Origin: Sulfurospirillum sp036802865
GTDB taxonomy: Bacteria; Campylobacterota; Campylobacteria; Campylobacterales; Sulfurospirillaceae
Assembly: GCF_036802865.1 (NCBI RefSeq)
Contig: NZ_DAIRVK010000001.1
Span: 186,001-250,000 of the forward strand
Direction: 5' to 3'
DNA: 64,000 bases
Positions 26,066 through 33,198 of the stretch are shown in pieces (the first letter of the stretch is position 1; each line of letters begins with the position of its first letter). Made by a program: the position numbers and the translations under genes. The notes under the pieces were generated by a model that searched no databases, was not told where the DNA came from, and worked only from the letters and a program-made list of their open reading frames with translations.

Positions 26066-26703
26066 TGAATTTCAAGAAACTTACAAATGCGGAAAATTAT
26101 TTTTTAGAGCTCTATCCTGAGGGGTTTAAAGATGTAGGGCTTTTGCCTATCATCAAACGACACAATACTTCCAAAATAGGCGAGCAAGTCCGCGAGCTAT
26201 TTGTAAAAGAGAACTTTACACAGTCTGAGATCATCTGTGAAAACTTTGCCAAAATCGTCTCAAAGTCAACACTTATATCACTCTTTGAAAAACCAAAAGT
26301 GCGAGATATGGTCAAGTCCATGCGCATGGAGCGAAGAGATATGCTCAGTATCGGTTTGTACGAAATGCTGTATGGTGATGTCAAAGAGGGTTTTGAGACT
26401 GTTGTTGAAGTCTTGTCTTTTTACGGTTTGGCAAAATGGTCGATCGTAACGCTTATCCCTTACTATTTCGACCGAGGCAAAGCATTTTTCATTAAACCAA
26501 CGACTACTAAAAATATCATCACTTTTTTTGAAATAGAAAATTTGGTGTATAAGCCAAAACCGAGTTATGAATTTTACGTTGCATATAGTAACATGTTAGA
26601 AACAATGAAAGCAAATGTTGGTGAAAAGATAAGCCATGATGATAACGCCTCATTTACAGGCTTTTTGATGATAGCGATGGAAGAGTCATTGCATTTCAAA
26701 TAA
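26065..26703 (+). CDS. Conserved protein of unknown function
   Basis: A 212-residue soluble protein that I cannot assign to a function. It is predicted mostly helical, rich in aromatic, Lys and Glu residues, with one Cys (SEIICENFAKI) and no metal or nucleotide motif. The start overlaps the preceding Sua5-like gene by one base (TAATG), so translation is probably coupled. A gene in the equivalent place after carB exists in C. jejuni (recalled as Cj0280, hypothetical), which suggests it is conserved in the phylum rather than accidental. Confidence 0.75.
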   Translation: MNFKKLTNAENYFLELYPEGFKDVGLLPIIKRHNTSKIGEQVRELFVKENFTQSEIICENFAKIVSKSTLISLFEKPKVRDMVKSMRMERRDMLSIGLYEMLYGDVKEGFETVVEVLSFYGLAKWSIVTLIPYYFDRGKAFFIKPTTTKNIITFFEIENLVYKPKPSYEFYVAYSNMLETMKANVGEKISHDDNASFTGFLMIAMEESLHFK

Positions 26704-26727
26704 AGTTTTACATATAAAGAGATAAAA

Positions 26728-27189
26728 TTGAGTAAAAGATTAAACGTGAAAAAGTATGTTACTGGTTTTTTATTTTCAAAAGACTCTACACACGTAGTCT
26801 TAATCAAAAAACTAAACCCAACATGGCAAGAGGGTTTATTAAATGGCGTTGGTGGAAAAATTGAAAAAAATGAATTATCATGTGATGCAATGGCTAGAGA
26901 GTTTGAAGAAGAAACTGGAGTTACAATTACACGTGATCAATGGACTTGTTATGCAAAAATTTATCGACCAAACTATTACGAACTAGATGTCTATTATGCT
27001 CATTCTGATCTCGCCTATGAGGTTAAGACAGTTGAGAAAGAAGAGGTTTGTCTAGTAGAAACTAGTAAGATACCTGATAGGATTGTTCCAAATTTAAAGT
27101 GGTTAATTCCACTTGCATTAGATAATCAAATAGACTTCTCAACCCCTATTGTTATAAATGAAATATCTCAAGAACGAATTCAGGCATAA
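26728..27189 (+). CDS. Nudix hydrolase
   Basis: A 153-residue Nudix-fold protein that would hydrolyse a nucleoside diphosphate linked to another group. The Nudix box G-x5-E-x7-RE-x2-EE-x-G is intact around residues 43-66, with GGKIEKNE and AREFEEETGV. Substrate is unknown. The start is a TTG preceded by AAAGAG, reading MSKRLNVKKYVTGFLF; no ATG lies nearby in frame. It differs in style from its neighbours: A+T richer, and absent from this position in C. jejuni as I recall it. It is followed by its own terminator-like hairpin and a 95-nt AT-rich gap. I infer an insertion between the carB cluster and the tcdA-surE pair. Confidence 0.8.
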   Translation: MSKRLNVKKYVTGFLFSKDSTHVVLIKKLNPTWQEGLLNGVGGKIEKNELSCDAMAREFEEETGVTITRDQWTCYAKIYRPNYYELDVYYAHSDLAYEVKTVEKEEVCLVETSKIPDRIVPNLKWLIPLALDNQIDFSTPIVINEISQERIQA

Positions 27190-27205
27190 CAAAACTAAAC
27201 AATGG

Positions 27206-27229
27206 AAGTTAAATTTTTAACTTTTCTTT
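27206..27229. terminator. Terminator after the Nudix gene
   Basis: AAGTTAAA/TTTAACTT with a 2-nt loop, followed by TTCTTTT. The stem is A/T rich but perfect. It lies 17 nt after the Nudix stop and faces the convergent tcdA-like gene. Confidence 0.5.
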
Positions 27230-27284
27230 TGCTAATTCCATAAAAGAGTTAATACTTATTTTCAAGTTTTTTCAAAATGTATGA

Positions 27285-27941
27285 CTACATCTTCCCCGTA
27301 ATCTTCCGAATCGCCAATGAAGCTAGTGTCAAGCCAAACGAAGCGGTCACACACATCAAACTTCCCATCTCTTTACAAATAGGCTTTTCATCCGAAAATA
27401 CCGTTAAAAATGTGCCTTGAAAGCCTGTTTTCTTAAGCCCATCTCTAAAGCCTTTTGCCAGCATATCGCCATATGTGTCCCAAATAGGAGCATAGTGAAT
27501 TTTGGTTGGGTCGATTTTTTTCGCACCACCAGCGGAACTTAGAAGTTTGGTATGAGCTTTGTGCGCTACGGCGATTTTGGCTTCCATGTCATCAATGGCG
27601 TCAATTACAATGTCATAAGGCTCGAAGTCAAAGTTCTCAACCCATTCAGGGGTTACTTTTGCAACGATGGGTGTAACCCCTTTATAAAGACTTGCCATGT
27701 GTAAGACTTTTACTTCGCCTACAGCTTCACTGCCTAGTTGTCTGTTTTGATTGGTTACATCGTAGGTATCAAAATCAACGATGGTGATGTCACTAATCCC
27801 TGTGCGATACAGTGCATCCAAACAAGGGCTTCCGACACCACCAATGCCTAAAAGAAGGACTTTTGCACGTTGCAGTTTTTCAAAGTCTTCACCAAAAACT
27901 CTTCTAACACGTGAATAACGATCTTCCATTATTTTATCCAT
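27285..27941 (-). CDS. tcdA: TcdA/CsdL-like ThiF-family E1 enzyme
   Basis: An ATP-dependent adenylating enzyme of the ThiF/MoeB/HesA superfamily. The 218-residue sequence opens with RYSRVRRVFGEDFEKLQ and GIGGVGSPCLDALYRTGI, then DFDTYDVTNQNRQ. The last is the TcdA type, which converts tRNA t6A to its cyclic form, and not MoeB with its zinc cysteines. An Asp for ATP lies in IDAIDDMEAK. Two starts are possible: the ATG that overlaps surE by 13 nt (used here) and a second ATG four codons on, in TAATG overlap with the surE stop. It ends a surE-tcdA pair. The nearby Sua5-like gene suggests a tRNA-modification theme. Confidence 0.8.
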   Translation of the reverse strand: MDKIMEDRYSRVRRVFGEDFEKLQRAKVLLLGIGGVGSPCLDALYRTGISDITIVDFDTYDVTNQNRQLGSEAVGEVKVLHMASLYKGVTPIVAKVTPEWVENFDFEPYDIVIDAIDDMEAKIAVAHKAHTKLLSSAGGAKKIDPTKIHYAPIWDTYGDMLAKGFRDGLKKTGFQGTFLTVFSDEKPICKEMGSLMCVTASFGLTLASLAIRKITGKM

Positions 27942-28714
27942 TGCTTTAAATTTTCCAGTTCATCGTGTGCGGTCATGTCGAGTTTGATAGGCGTGATGGA
28001 GATGTAGCCTTCATCGATAGCACTGAGGTCACAGTCTGCTTTTTCACTTTTTTTCCATTCAAGCGTGTGCACACCCAGCCAATAATACTCTTCGCCTCGT
28101 GGGTTTCGGTGCAGATGCGCGTCATTGCCATACATGCGATGTCCTGCACGGGTAATTTTGTAGCCCTTGCACTCTTCGGGTTTCAAAGCTGGAATGTTGA
28201 CATTTAAAAAACGACGTTCACCGAGCGGAAACGTGCCTTCTAAAATGCGTTTAGCCAGATCATATACCGTTTGCTCTGCAAGATCATAGCCGTGTGTTAG
28301 CTCAATATTTTGAGGTCCACCGGTATAGACTTGAGAGATGGCGATGGCTGGAACACCATGCAATGCCGCTTCCATCGCCGCACTTGCTGTACCACTGTAG
28401 GTAATGTCTTCACCTAAATTTGAGCCTTTGTTGATGCCACTGACGATCAAATCAGGCTTACTTTCACCCTCAAAAAGGGCATTGAGCGAGAGGTAGATAC
28501 AGTCTGTTGGTGTGCCATCATCGAGTTTAAAAAAATCATCTTCAATCGCAACAAAGCGAAGAGGGCGTGTAAGAGTGAGTGAATGTCCACATGCGGATTT
28601 TTCAGAGGTTGGTGCTACGATAGTAACATGTCCTAAAGGACGAAGGGCACGGGCAAGAGCGTGAAGTCCTGGACTTTCAAAGCCGTCATCATTGGTAATT
28701 AAAATACGTTTCAT
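27929..28714 (-). CDS. surE: 5'-nucleotidase SurE
   Basis: Survival protein E, a metal-dependent nucleoside monophosphatase. The 261-residue protein begins MKRILITNDDGFESPGL, with Asp9 and Asp10 as metal ligands. SEKSACGHSLTL and the NKGSNLGEDITYSGTASAAMEA segment complete the active site. Length is normal. A candidate -10 (TATAAT on the minus strand) is 24 nt upstream, overlapping the -10 region of lpxB, so the two divergent genes share a compact promoter zone. tcdA overlaps its 3' end. Confidence 0.95.
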   Translation of the reverse strand: MKRILITNDDGFESPGLHALARALRPLGHVTIVAPTSEKSACGHSLTLTRPLRFVAIEDDFFKLDDGTPTDCIYLSLNALFEGESKPDLIVSGINKGSNLGEDITYSGTASAAMEAALHGVPAIAISQVYTGGPQNIELTHGYDLAEQTVYDLAKRILEGTFPLGERRFLNVNIPALKPEECKGYKITRAGHRMYGNDAHLHRNPRGEEYYWLGVHTLEWKKSEKADCDLSAIDEGYISITPIKLDMTAHDELENLKQWIK

Positions 28715-28737
28715 TGAAATACCTATTTTTTATTTAC

Positions 28738-28745
28738 ATTATAAC
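28738..28745. promoter_or_regulatory. Overlapping -10 elements for surE (minus) and lpxB (plus)
   Basis: ATTATA read on the minus strand is TATAAT for surE. The same bases on the plus strand give TTATAA/TATAAC, possible for lpxB. No -35 boxes are clear. Binding of polymerase in one direction would exclude the other. Confidence 0.4.
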
Positions 28746-28815
28746 GAAAGAGGCTTACAATTTTAAGAGATTTTTGTATAGACTTCGTTTTGAAGAAAGT
28801 TTAAAAGGTACAATT

Positions 28816-29847
28816 TTGAAATTACTTGTTTCCGCCCTAGAACCATCGGCAAATTTACACTTAGAACCTATTTTGAATGCTTTAGAAAAGTGTGAACTGT
28901 ATGGTATCTTTGATGAGCGCTTTGGAAAACCCTTACTTCCGAGTCGAGCATTTTCGATTATGGGATTTTTAGATGCATTGCCGAAAATTCGTAAAGCTAA
29001 AAAAGCGATCAAGACGATGGCACGTATGAGTTTTTTTGTGGACAAAGTCTTGCTCATCGATTCGCCTGCGTTCAATATTCCCTTGGCAAAAGCGATTAAG
29101 ACGATCAATCCTAATGTTGAAATTATTTATTACATTTTGCCTCAAGTGTGGGCATGGAAACCTAAGCGGGTAGCTGTTGTTGAAAAATATTGCGATGTTT
29201 TAGCTTCGATCTTACCATTTGAGCAAAATTTTTACACTAAAGCGACCTATGTGGGACATCCGCTTTTAGATGAGATCCCACTGTTTAAACTAAGAGCCGA
29301 TGAGACGGGTGTGATAGCTTTTTTACCCGGAAGTCGTAAAAGTGAAATTAGAAGTTTATTGCCAATTTACAAAGAACTGGCTTCCAAGATAGAAGGCAAA
29401 GAAAAACTCTTGGTGATCCCTTCACATTATGATTATCGAGAAATTGCAGAGATTTATGGCGATATACATGACTTTAAAATCTGTCGAGATACCTATGAGG
29501 CATTTGAAAAAAGTGAGTTTGCCTTTGTTTGTTCAGGAACGGCCACACTTGAAGCAGCTCTGGTTGGTGTTCCTTTTGTACTGGCGTATAAAGCTAAGGC
29601 GATTGATTATTGGATCGCTAAGCAGTTTGTGAAACTCAAACATGTAGGTCTTGCCAATCTTATTTTTGATTTTGAGAAAATGGAGCCTTTACACCAAGAA
29701 TTTTTACAAGAAGAAGTGAATGTTGATAATTTACTTCAAGCGTATGAAAGTATGGATAAAGAGACATTTTTCAACCATGCGAAAAAGCTTCGTGCTCTAC
29801 TAGGGCACGGTAGCCAAGAGGCAATGATAAGCATAATGAAGGTATAA
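28816..29847 (+). CDS. lpxB: Lipid-A-disaccharide synthase
   Basis: Condenses lipid X and UDP-diacylglucosamine to the lipid A disaccharide. The frame is open from an ATG at 28714, but that lies at the surE start codon. The homologous N-terminus is KLLVSALEPSANLHLEPIL, preceded by a TTG at 28816 with AAAAGG 8 nt upstream, so I use TTG (343 residues). Conserved LpxB segments are IDSPAFNIPLAKAIK, YYILPQVWAWKP, VGHPLLDE, LPGSRKSEI and SGTATLEAAL. The enzyme is a GT19 glycosyltransferase of the inner membrane surface. It stands divergent from surE, with a terminator before greA. Confidence 0.93.
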   Translation: MKLLVSALEPSANLHLEPILNALEKCELYGIFDERFGKPLLPSRAFSIMGFLDALPKIRKAKKAIKTMARMSFFVDKVLLIDSPAFNIPLAKAIKTINPNVEIIYYILPQVWAWKPKRVAVVEKYCDVLASILPFEQNFYTKATYVGHPLLDEIPLFKLRADETGVIAFLPGSRKSEIRSLLPIYKELASKIEGKEKLLVIPSHYDYREIAEIYGDIHDFKICRDTYEAFEKSEFAFVCSGTATLEAALVGVPFVLAYKAKAIDYWIAKQFVKLKHVGLANLIFDFEKMEPLHQEFLQEEVNVDNLLQAYESMDKETFFNHAKKLRALLGHGSQEAMISIMKV

Positions 29848-29850
29848 TTG

Positions 29851-29877
29851 AAATTCTTACCAAAATTGTAAGAATTT
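29851..29877 (+). terminator. Terminator after lpxB
   Basis: A 10-bp perfect stem AAATTCTTAC/GTAAGAATTT with a 7-nt loop, four bases after the lpxB stop. The descending arm ends in ATTTTCT. The rest of the 159-nt gap to greA has a short GGGC/GCCC hairpin near 29920 and an A/T-rich stretch that probably holds the greA promoter. Confidence 0.6.
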
Positions 29878-30006
29878 TCTGCCTCAAAAAAAACAAGTTT
29901 TTCAAAGAAATCTTGGGCATTGCCCTTGTTTTATGCCATAGCCGCTAGTGTGGGCTTTGCCTAAAATCGCTATATAACAATTTAAAATAGAAGTAAGGAG
30001 ATAACC

Positions 30007-30504
30007 ATGAGCAATGTAAAAGAACCAATGACCGAATATGGTTATAAAAAATTAACACATGAATTAAGTGATTTGAAAAAAAGACAACGACCAGAAACGG
30101 TCATCGAGCTTGATATTGCACGAAGTCATGGGGATTTAAAAGAAAATGCAGAATACCATGCGGCAAAAGAGCGTTTAGCGTTTATTGATGGGCGTATAGG
30201 GGAGCTTAGTGATCTTGTTTCGCGCACGCATGTGATTGACCCAAGCTCTTATGAGCACGACAAAGTGCGTTTTGGCTCAACCATTATGCTGGAAAATATG
30301 GATACAAATGAAGAGGTAACTTATACCATTGTGGGAAGTACTGAGAGCAATCCTGATCGTGGACTTATCTCCTACTATTCGCCATTAGCGATACAGTTAA
30401 TGGGACGAGGTGAGGGTGAAGAGGTTACTATAAAGTTACCATCGGGTAAGCAAGAGTACGAAATTTTAGAGATTGCATACCATGAGATCAATTTCGAGGG
30501 ATAA
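30007..30504 (+). CDS. greA: Transcription elongation factor GreA
   Basis: Binds the RNA polymerase secondary channel and stimulates cleavage of backtracked RNA. The 165-residue protein has the N-terminal coiled coil with the acidic tip motif in DIARSHGDLKENAEYHAAKE, followed by the C-terminal FKBP-like domain (FGSTIMLENM to SGKQEYEIL). Length is normal. A strong Shine-Dalgarno TAAGGAG precedes the ATG. argC follows 3 nt later, so it heads a greA-argC-metallophosphoesterase-cheV-cheA-cheW run. Confidence 0.97.
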   Translation: MSNVKEPMTEYGYKKLTHELSDLKKRQRPETVIELDIARSHGDLKENAEYHAAKERLAFIDGRIGELSDLVSRTHVIDPSSYEHDKVRFGSTIMLENMDTNEEVTYTIVGSTESNPDRGLISYYSPLAIQLMGRGEGEEVTIKLPSGKQEYEILEIAYHEINFEG

Positions 30505-30507
30505 ATC

Positions 30508-31521
30508 ATGTCAAAAATAGATATAGCGATCATTGGAGCAAGCGGTTATACGGGCTTGGAGCTAATGAAAATTTTGATCAATCATCCGCATTTTAATATA
30601 ACCTATATTGCTACCACAGAAGGTGGAGTTAAAGCCTCTGAGTTGCACCCAAGTTTAGCGAGTGTTTTTGAACAAGAGGTTTTAAAGGCCGATGCAACTG
30701 ATGTGGCAAAACATGCCAAGCTTGCTTTTTTAGCGCTTCCTCATAAAGCAGCCATGGGTTTTGCAAAAGAGCTTTTAGCTTTAGATGTTAAAGTGGTTGA
30801 TCTTTCAGCAGATTATCGTTTAGAACTTGAAGCGTATGAGAAACATTACTGTGAGCATGAAGATAAAGAGAATTTAAAAGAGGCTATTTATGGGCTTCCT
30901 GAGATCAATCGTGAAAAAATTAAACAAGCGAATTTAATTGCAAATCCAGGGTGTTATCCAACGGCTTCGATTTTGGGGATTGTGCCATTTTTAAGTTATT
31001 TAAATAAAGAAGCGCCTATTTTTATTGATGCCAAAAGTGGTGTGTCTGGTGCGGGTAAAAAACCAACAGAAACAGTACATTTTGTGACTATCAATGAAAA
31101 TATTTTTGCCTACAATCCACTCAAACATCGTCATGAGCCAGAGATTGCTGAAAAACTCAGACTCGTGAGTGGGCATCCTTTTGAGGTCAACTTTGTACCA
31201 CACTTACTTCCGGTGAGTCGCGGAATGTTGGTGAGCTCTTACTTGCAAACCAATGAAGTCATTGATGCTAAAGCGGTTCTTCAAGCCTTTTATAAAAACG
31301 AGCGTTTTGTACGTATTCGCGAAGTTCCTGTGGATATTAAATCAACGGCTGGAACAAATTTTTGTGATATTTTTGTAAGCCAAAAAGGTAAGTCCATTTT
31401 TGTCTCTTCAAGCATCGACAATCTTTTACGCGGAGCTTCAGCTCAAGCGGTAGTGAATGCTAACCTCATGTGTGGTTTTGAAGAGACTGCTGGAATCCCT
31501 ATTATTGCCTATGTCCCCTAA
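30508..31521 (+). CDS. argC: N-acetyl-gamma-glutamyl-phosphate reductase
   Basis: Third step of arginine synthesis, reducing N-acetylglutamyl phosphate to the semialdehyde. The 337-residue protein starts with the NADP loop GASGYTGLELM. The nucleophile is Cys149 in ANPGCYPTA, and the catalytic His lies in the HRHEPEI stretch. It follows greA closely and overlaps the next gene by 11 nt. The other arg genes are not in the window. Confidence 0.96.
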   Translation: MSKIDIAIIGASGYTGLELMKILINHPHFNITYIATTEGGVKASELHPSLASVFEQEVLKADATDVAKHAKLAFLALPHKAAMGFAKELLALDVKVVDLSADYRLELEAYEKHYCEHEDKENLKEAIYGLPEINREKIKQANLIANPGCYPTASILGIVPFLSYLNKEAPIFIDAKSGVSGAGKKPTETVHFVTINENIFAYNPLKHRHEPEIAEKLRLVSGHPFEVNFVPHLLPVSRGMLVSSYLQTNEVIDAKAVLQAFYKNERFVRIREVPVDIKSTAGTNFCDIFVSQKGKSIFVSSSIDNLLRGASAQAVVNANLMCGFEETAGIPIIAYVP

Positions 31522-32245
31522 ACTGATTATCAAAGAAGGAGCCTTCTTTATCGCTGACGCGCATGACTCAGCCGAGCGGACTTTCTTCTTTGATTTCTTG
31601 GTTCACGTAAACCAAAATCCTCCACCTCAACTTTTCCTTATGGGTGATATGTTCGATCTGCTTGTGGGTAATGTTACTTATGGAGTGAACCAATACCAGC
31701 GTTATATTAATCTTATTGAAGAGATTGGGTACAAATGTGAAGTTTATTACTTCGAGGGTAACCATGACTTTAATCTTTCAAAGCTGTTTAAACATGTTGT
31801 GATTATTCCTATTGAAGAACAACCTCTTGTATGTGAGCTTCCTAATGGTAAAAGCTGTCTTTTGTTACATGGTGACAAATATGGAAGTTTTATTCATCGC
31901 TGCTACACAAAAATAATCCGCAATAAGATCGTTCTTTCTGTATTAAACAAATTGGACGTATTACTGCAAGGTGCTATTTCTAAAAAGATCCAAAATGATC
32001 AATCCAAAAAAAGATTGTGCAAACAAATTGAGAATTTTGCAACGCTAATGCAACAGAAGCTCCATTACTATCCAAAAGTAGACGTAATTGCAGAAGGTCA
32101 TTACCATCAAAATGTCCATTTTATGGACTCTGGTGTGCATTATATAAATTTTTCATCTTTTGCGTGCAACCAAAGCTATTTTAGTGTACAATCTTTTTCA
32201 GAGACAGAATTTGCGCAAAAGCAACTAAGGGGCTGCAATGGCTAA
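31511..32245 (+). CDS. LpxH-like metallophosphoesterase
   Basis: A 244-residue calcineurin-type phosphoesterase. I start at the ATG MSPKLIIKEGAFFIADAHDS inside the end of argC, since earlier in-frame codons are out of family. The metal-site motifs are in order: DAH (DxH), GDMFD (GDxxD), EGNHDF (GNHD), LLHGDKYG and GHYHQN (GHxH). The overall form resembles UDP-2,3-diacylglucosamine hydrolase LpxH. Campylobacterota are known to use LpxJ for that step, so the assignment to lipid A is doubtful. It is the middle gene between argC and cheV, and overlaps the cheV start by 8 nt. Confidence 0.75.
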   Translation: MSPKLIIKEGAFFIADAHDSAERTFFFDFLVHVNQNPPPQLFLMGDMFDLLVGNVTYGVNQYQRYINLIEEIGYKCEVYYFEGNHDFNLSKLFKHVVIIPIEEQPLVCELPNGKSCLLLHGDKYGSFIHRCYTKIIRNKIVLSVLNKLDVLLQGAISKKIQNDQSKKRLCKQIENFATLMQQKLHYYPKVDVIAEGHYHQNVHFMDSGVHYINFSSFACNQSYFSVQSFSETEFAQKQLRGCNG

Positions 32246-33188
32246 AGAAAGTATTTTGAAAGTAGGCTCCAATGAGATGGAGTTGGTGGACTTCCGTATT
32301 TTTAAAAAGGAAGAAAACGGTGTATATGAGGGAATCTATGGCGTGAACGTCGCAAAAGTGCGCGAAATCATCAAAATTCCTAATCTCACAGAACTTCCAG
32401 GGGTGCCTGAATATATCGAGGGAATTTTCGATCTTCGTGGTATCGTTATTCCTGTCGTTAATCTTGCCAAATGGATGAATATTAAAGAACCTGATGATGG
32501 ATCGATTAAACCTCGAATCATTATTACAGAGTTTAGCGATATTTTAATTGGTTTTGTGGTTCATGAAGCGAAACGAATTCGTCGTATTAGCTGGAAAGAT
32601 ATTGAACCAGCGTCATTTGTTGCAGGTATGGGATCACTGGATAAAAGTCAGATTACAGGTGTAACACGTATTGAAAATGACGAAGTACTTTTGATCTTAG
32701 ATCTTGAGAGTGTTGTTCAAGCACTTGGCATTTATCAGCCAAAGATGGACATCAATGATGATCAAATTCTCAAAGTAGAGGGCACGGCACTCATTCTTGA
32801 TGACAGTATGACAGCGAGAAAACTTGTCAGTGAAGCACTTAAAAAGATGGGTATGCGTGTAATTGAGGCAAAAGACGGGATGGAAGGCTTGCAAAGACTG
32901 AACGAGCTTTATGCGACTTACAGCGATCGTTTAACCGATGAAGTTAAAATTATTATTAGCGATGTCGAGATGCCTCAGATGGATGGATTTCACTTTGCAG
33001 CTAATGTGAAAGAAGATGTAAGGTTTAAAAATATCCCAATTGTCTTTAACTCATCCATTAGTGACCATTTTAGCGAGATCAGAGGCAAAGAGGCGGGCGG
33101 TGAAGCCTATTTAACGAAATTTGATGCGTCGATTTTTTACAAGGAAGTTTCTAAAGTAATTAAATCGCACGTGAAAACAGCACAATAG
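32238..33188 (+). CDS. cheV: Chemotaxis protein CheV
   Basis: A coupling protein with a phosphorylatable receiver domain. Of 316 residues, about 10-160 form a CheW domain (VNVAKVREIIKIPNLTELPGVPEYIEGIFDLRG), joined to a CheY-like domain from about 185. Phospho-acceptor Asp242 lies in IISDVEMPQMDGF. The acidic pair is in LILDDSM and the conserved Lys in YLTKFD. It would link receptors to CheA and tune the response. It starts inside the upstream phosphoesterase gene by 8 nt and precedes cheA by 10 nt. The order cheV-cheA-cheW is the Campylobacter arrangement. Confidence 0.95.
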   Translation: MAKESILKVGSNEMELVDFRIFKKEENGVYEGIYGVNVAKVREIIKIPNLTELPGVPEYIEGIFDLRGIVIPVVNLAKWMNIKEPDDGSIKPRIIITEFSDILIGFVVHEAKRIRRISWKDIEPASFVAGMGSLDKSQITGVTRIENDEVLLILDLESVVQALGIYQPKMDINDDQILKVEGTALILDDSMTARKLVSEALKKMGMRVIEAKDGMEGLQRLNELYATYSDRLTDEVKIIISDVEMPQMDGFHFAANVKEDVRFKNIPIVFNSSISDHFSEIRGKEAGGEAYLTKFDASIFYKEVSKVIKSHVKTAQ

Positions 33189-33198
33189 GGGTAGAACG

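Noticed and set aside
28714..28815. Longer N-terminus for lpxB from the ATG opposite the surE start
   Set aside because: The homology begins at KLLVSALEPSAN after a TTG with a good ribosome site; the extra 34 codons cover the divergent promoter zone.
29878..30006. Small RNA or second terminator in the lpxB-greA gap
   Set aside because: A GGGC/GCCC stem is only 4 bp and not followed by a T-run; the remainder looks like promoter and leader of greA.
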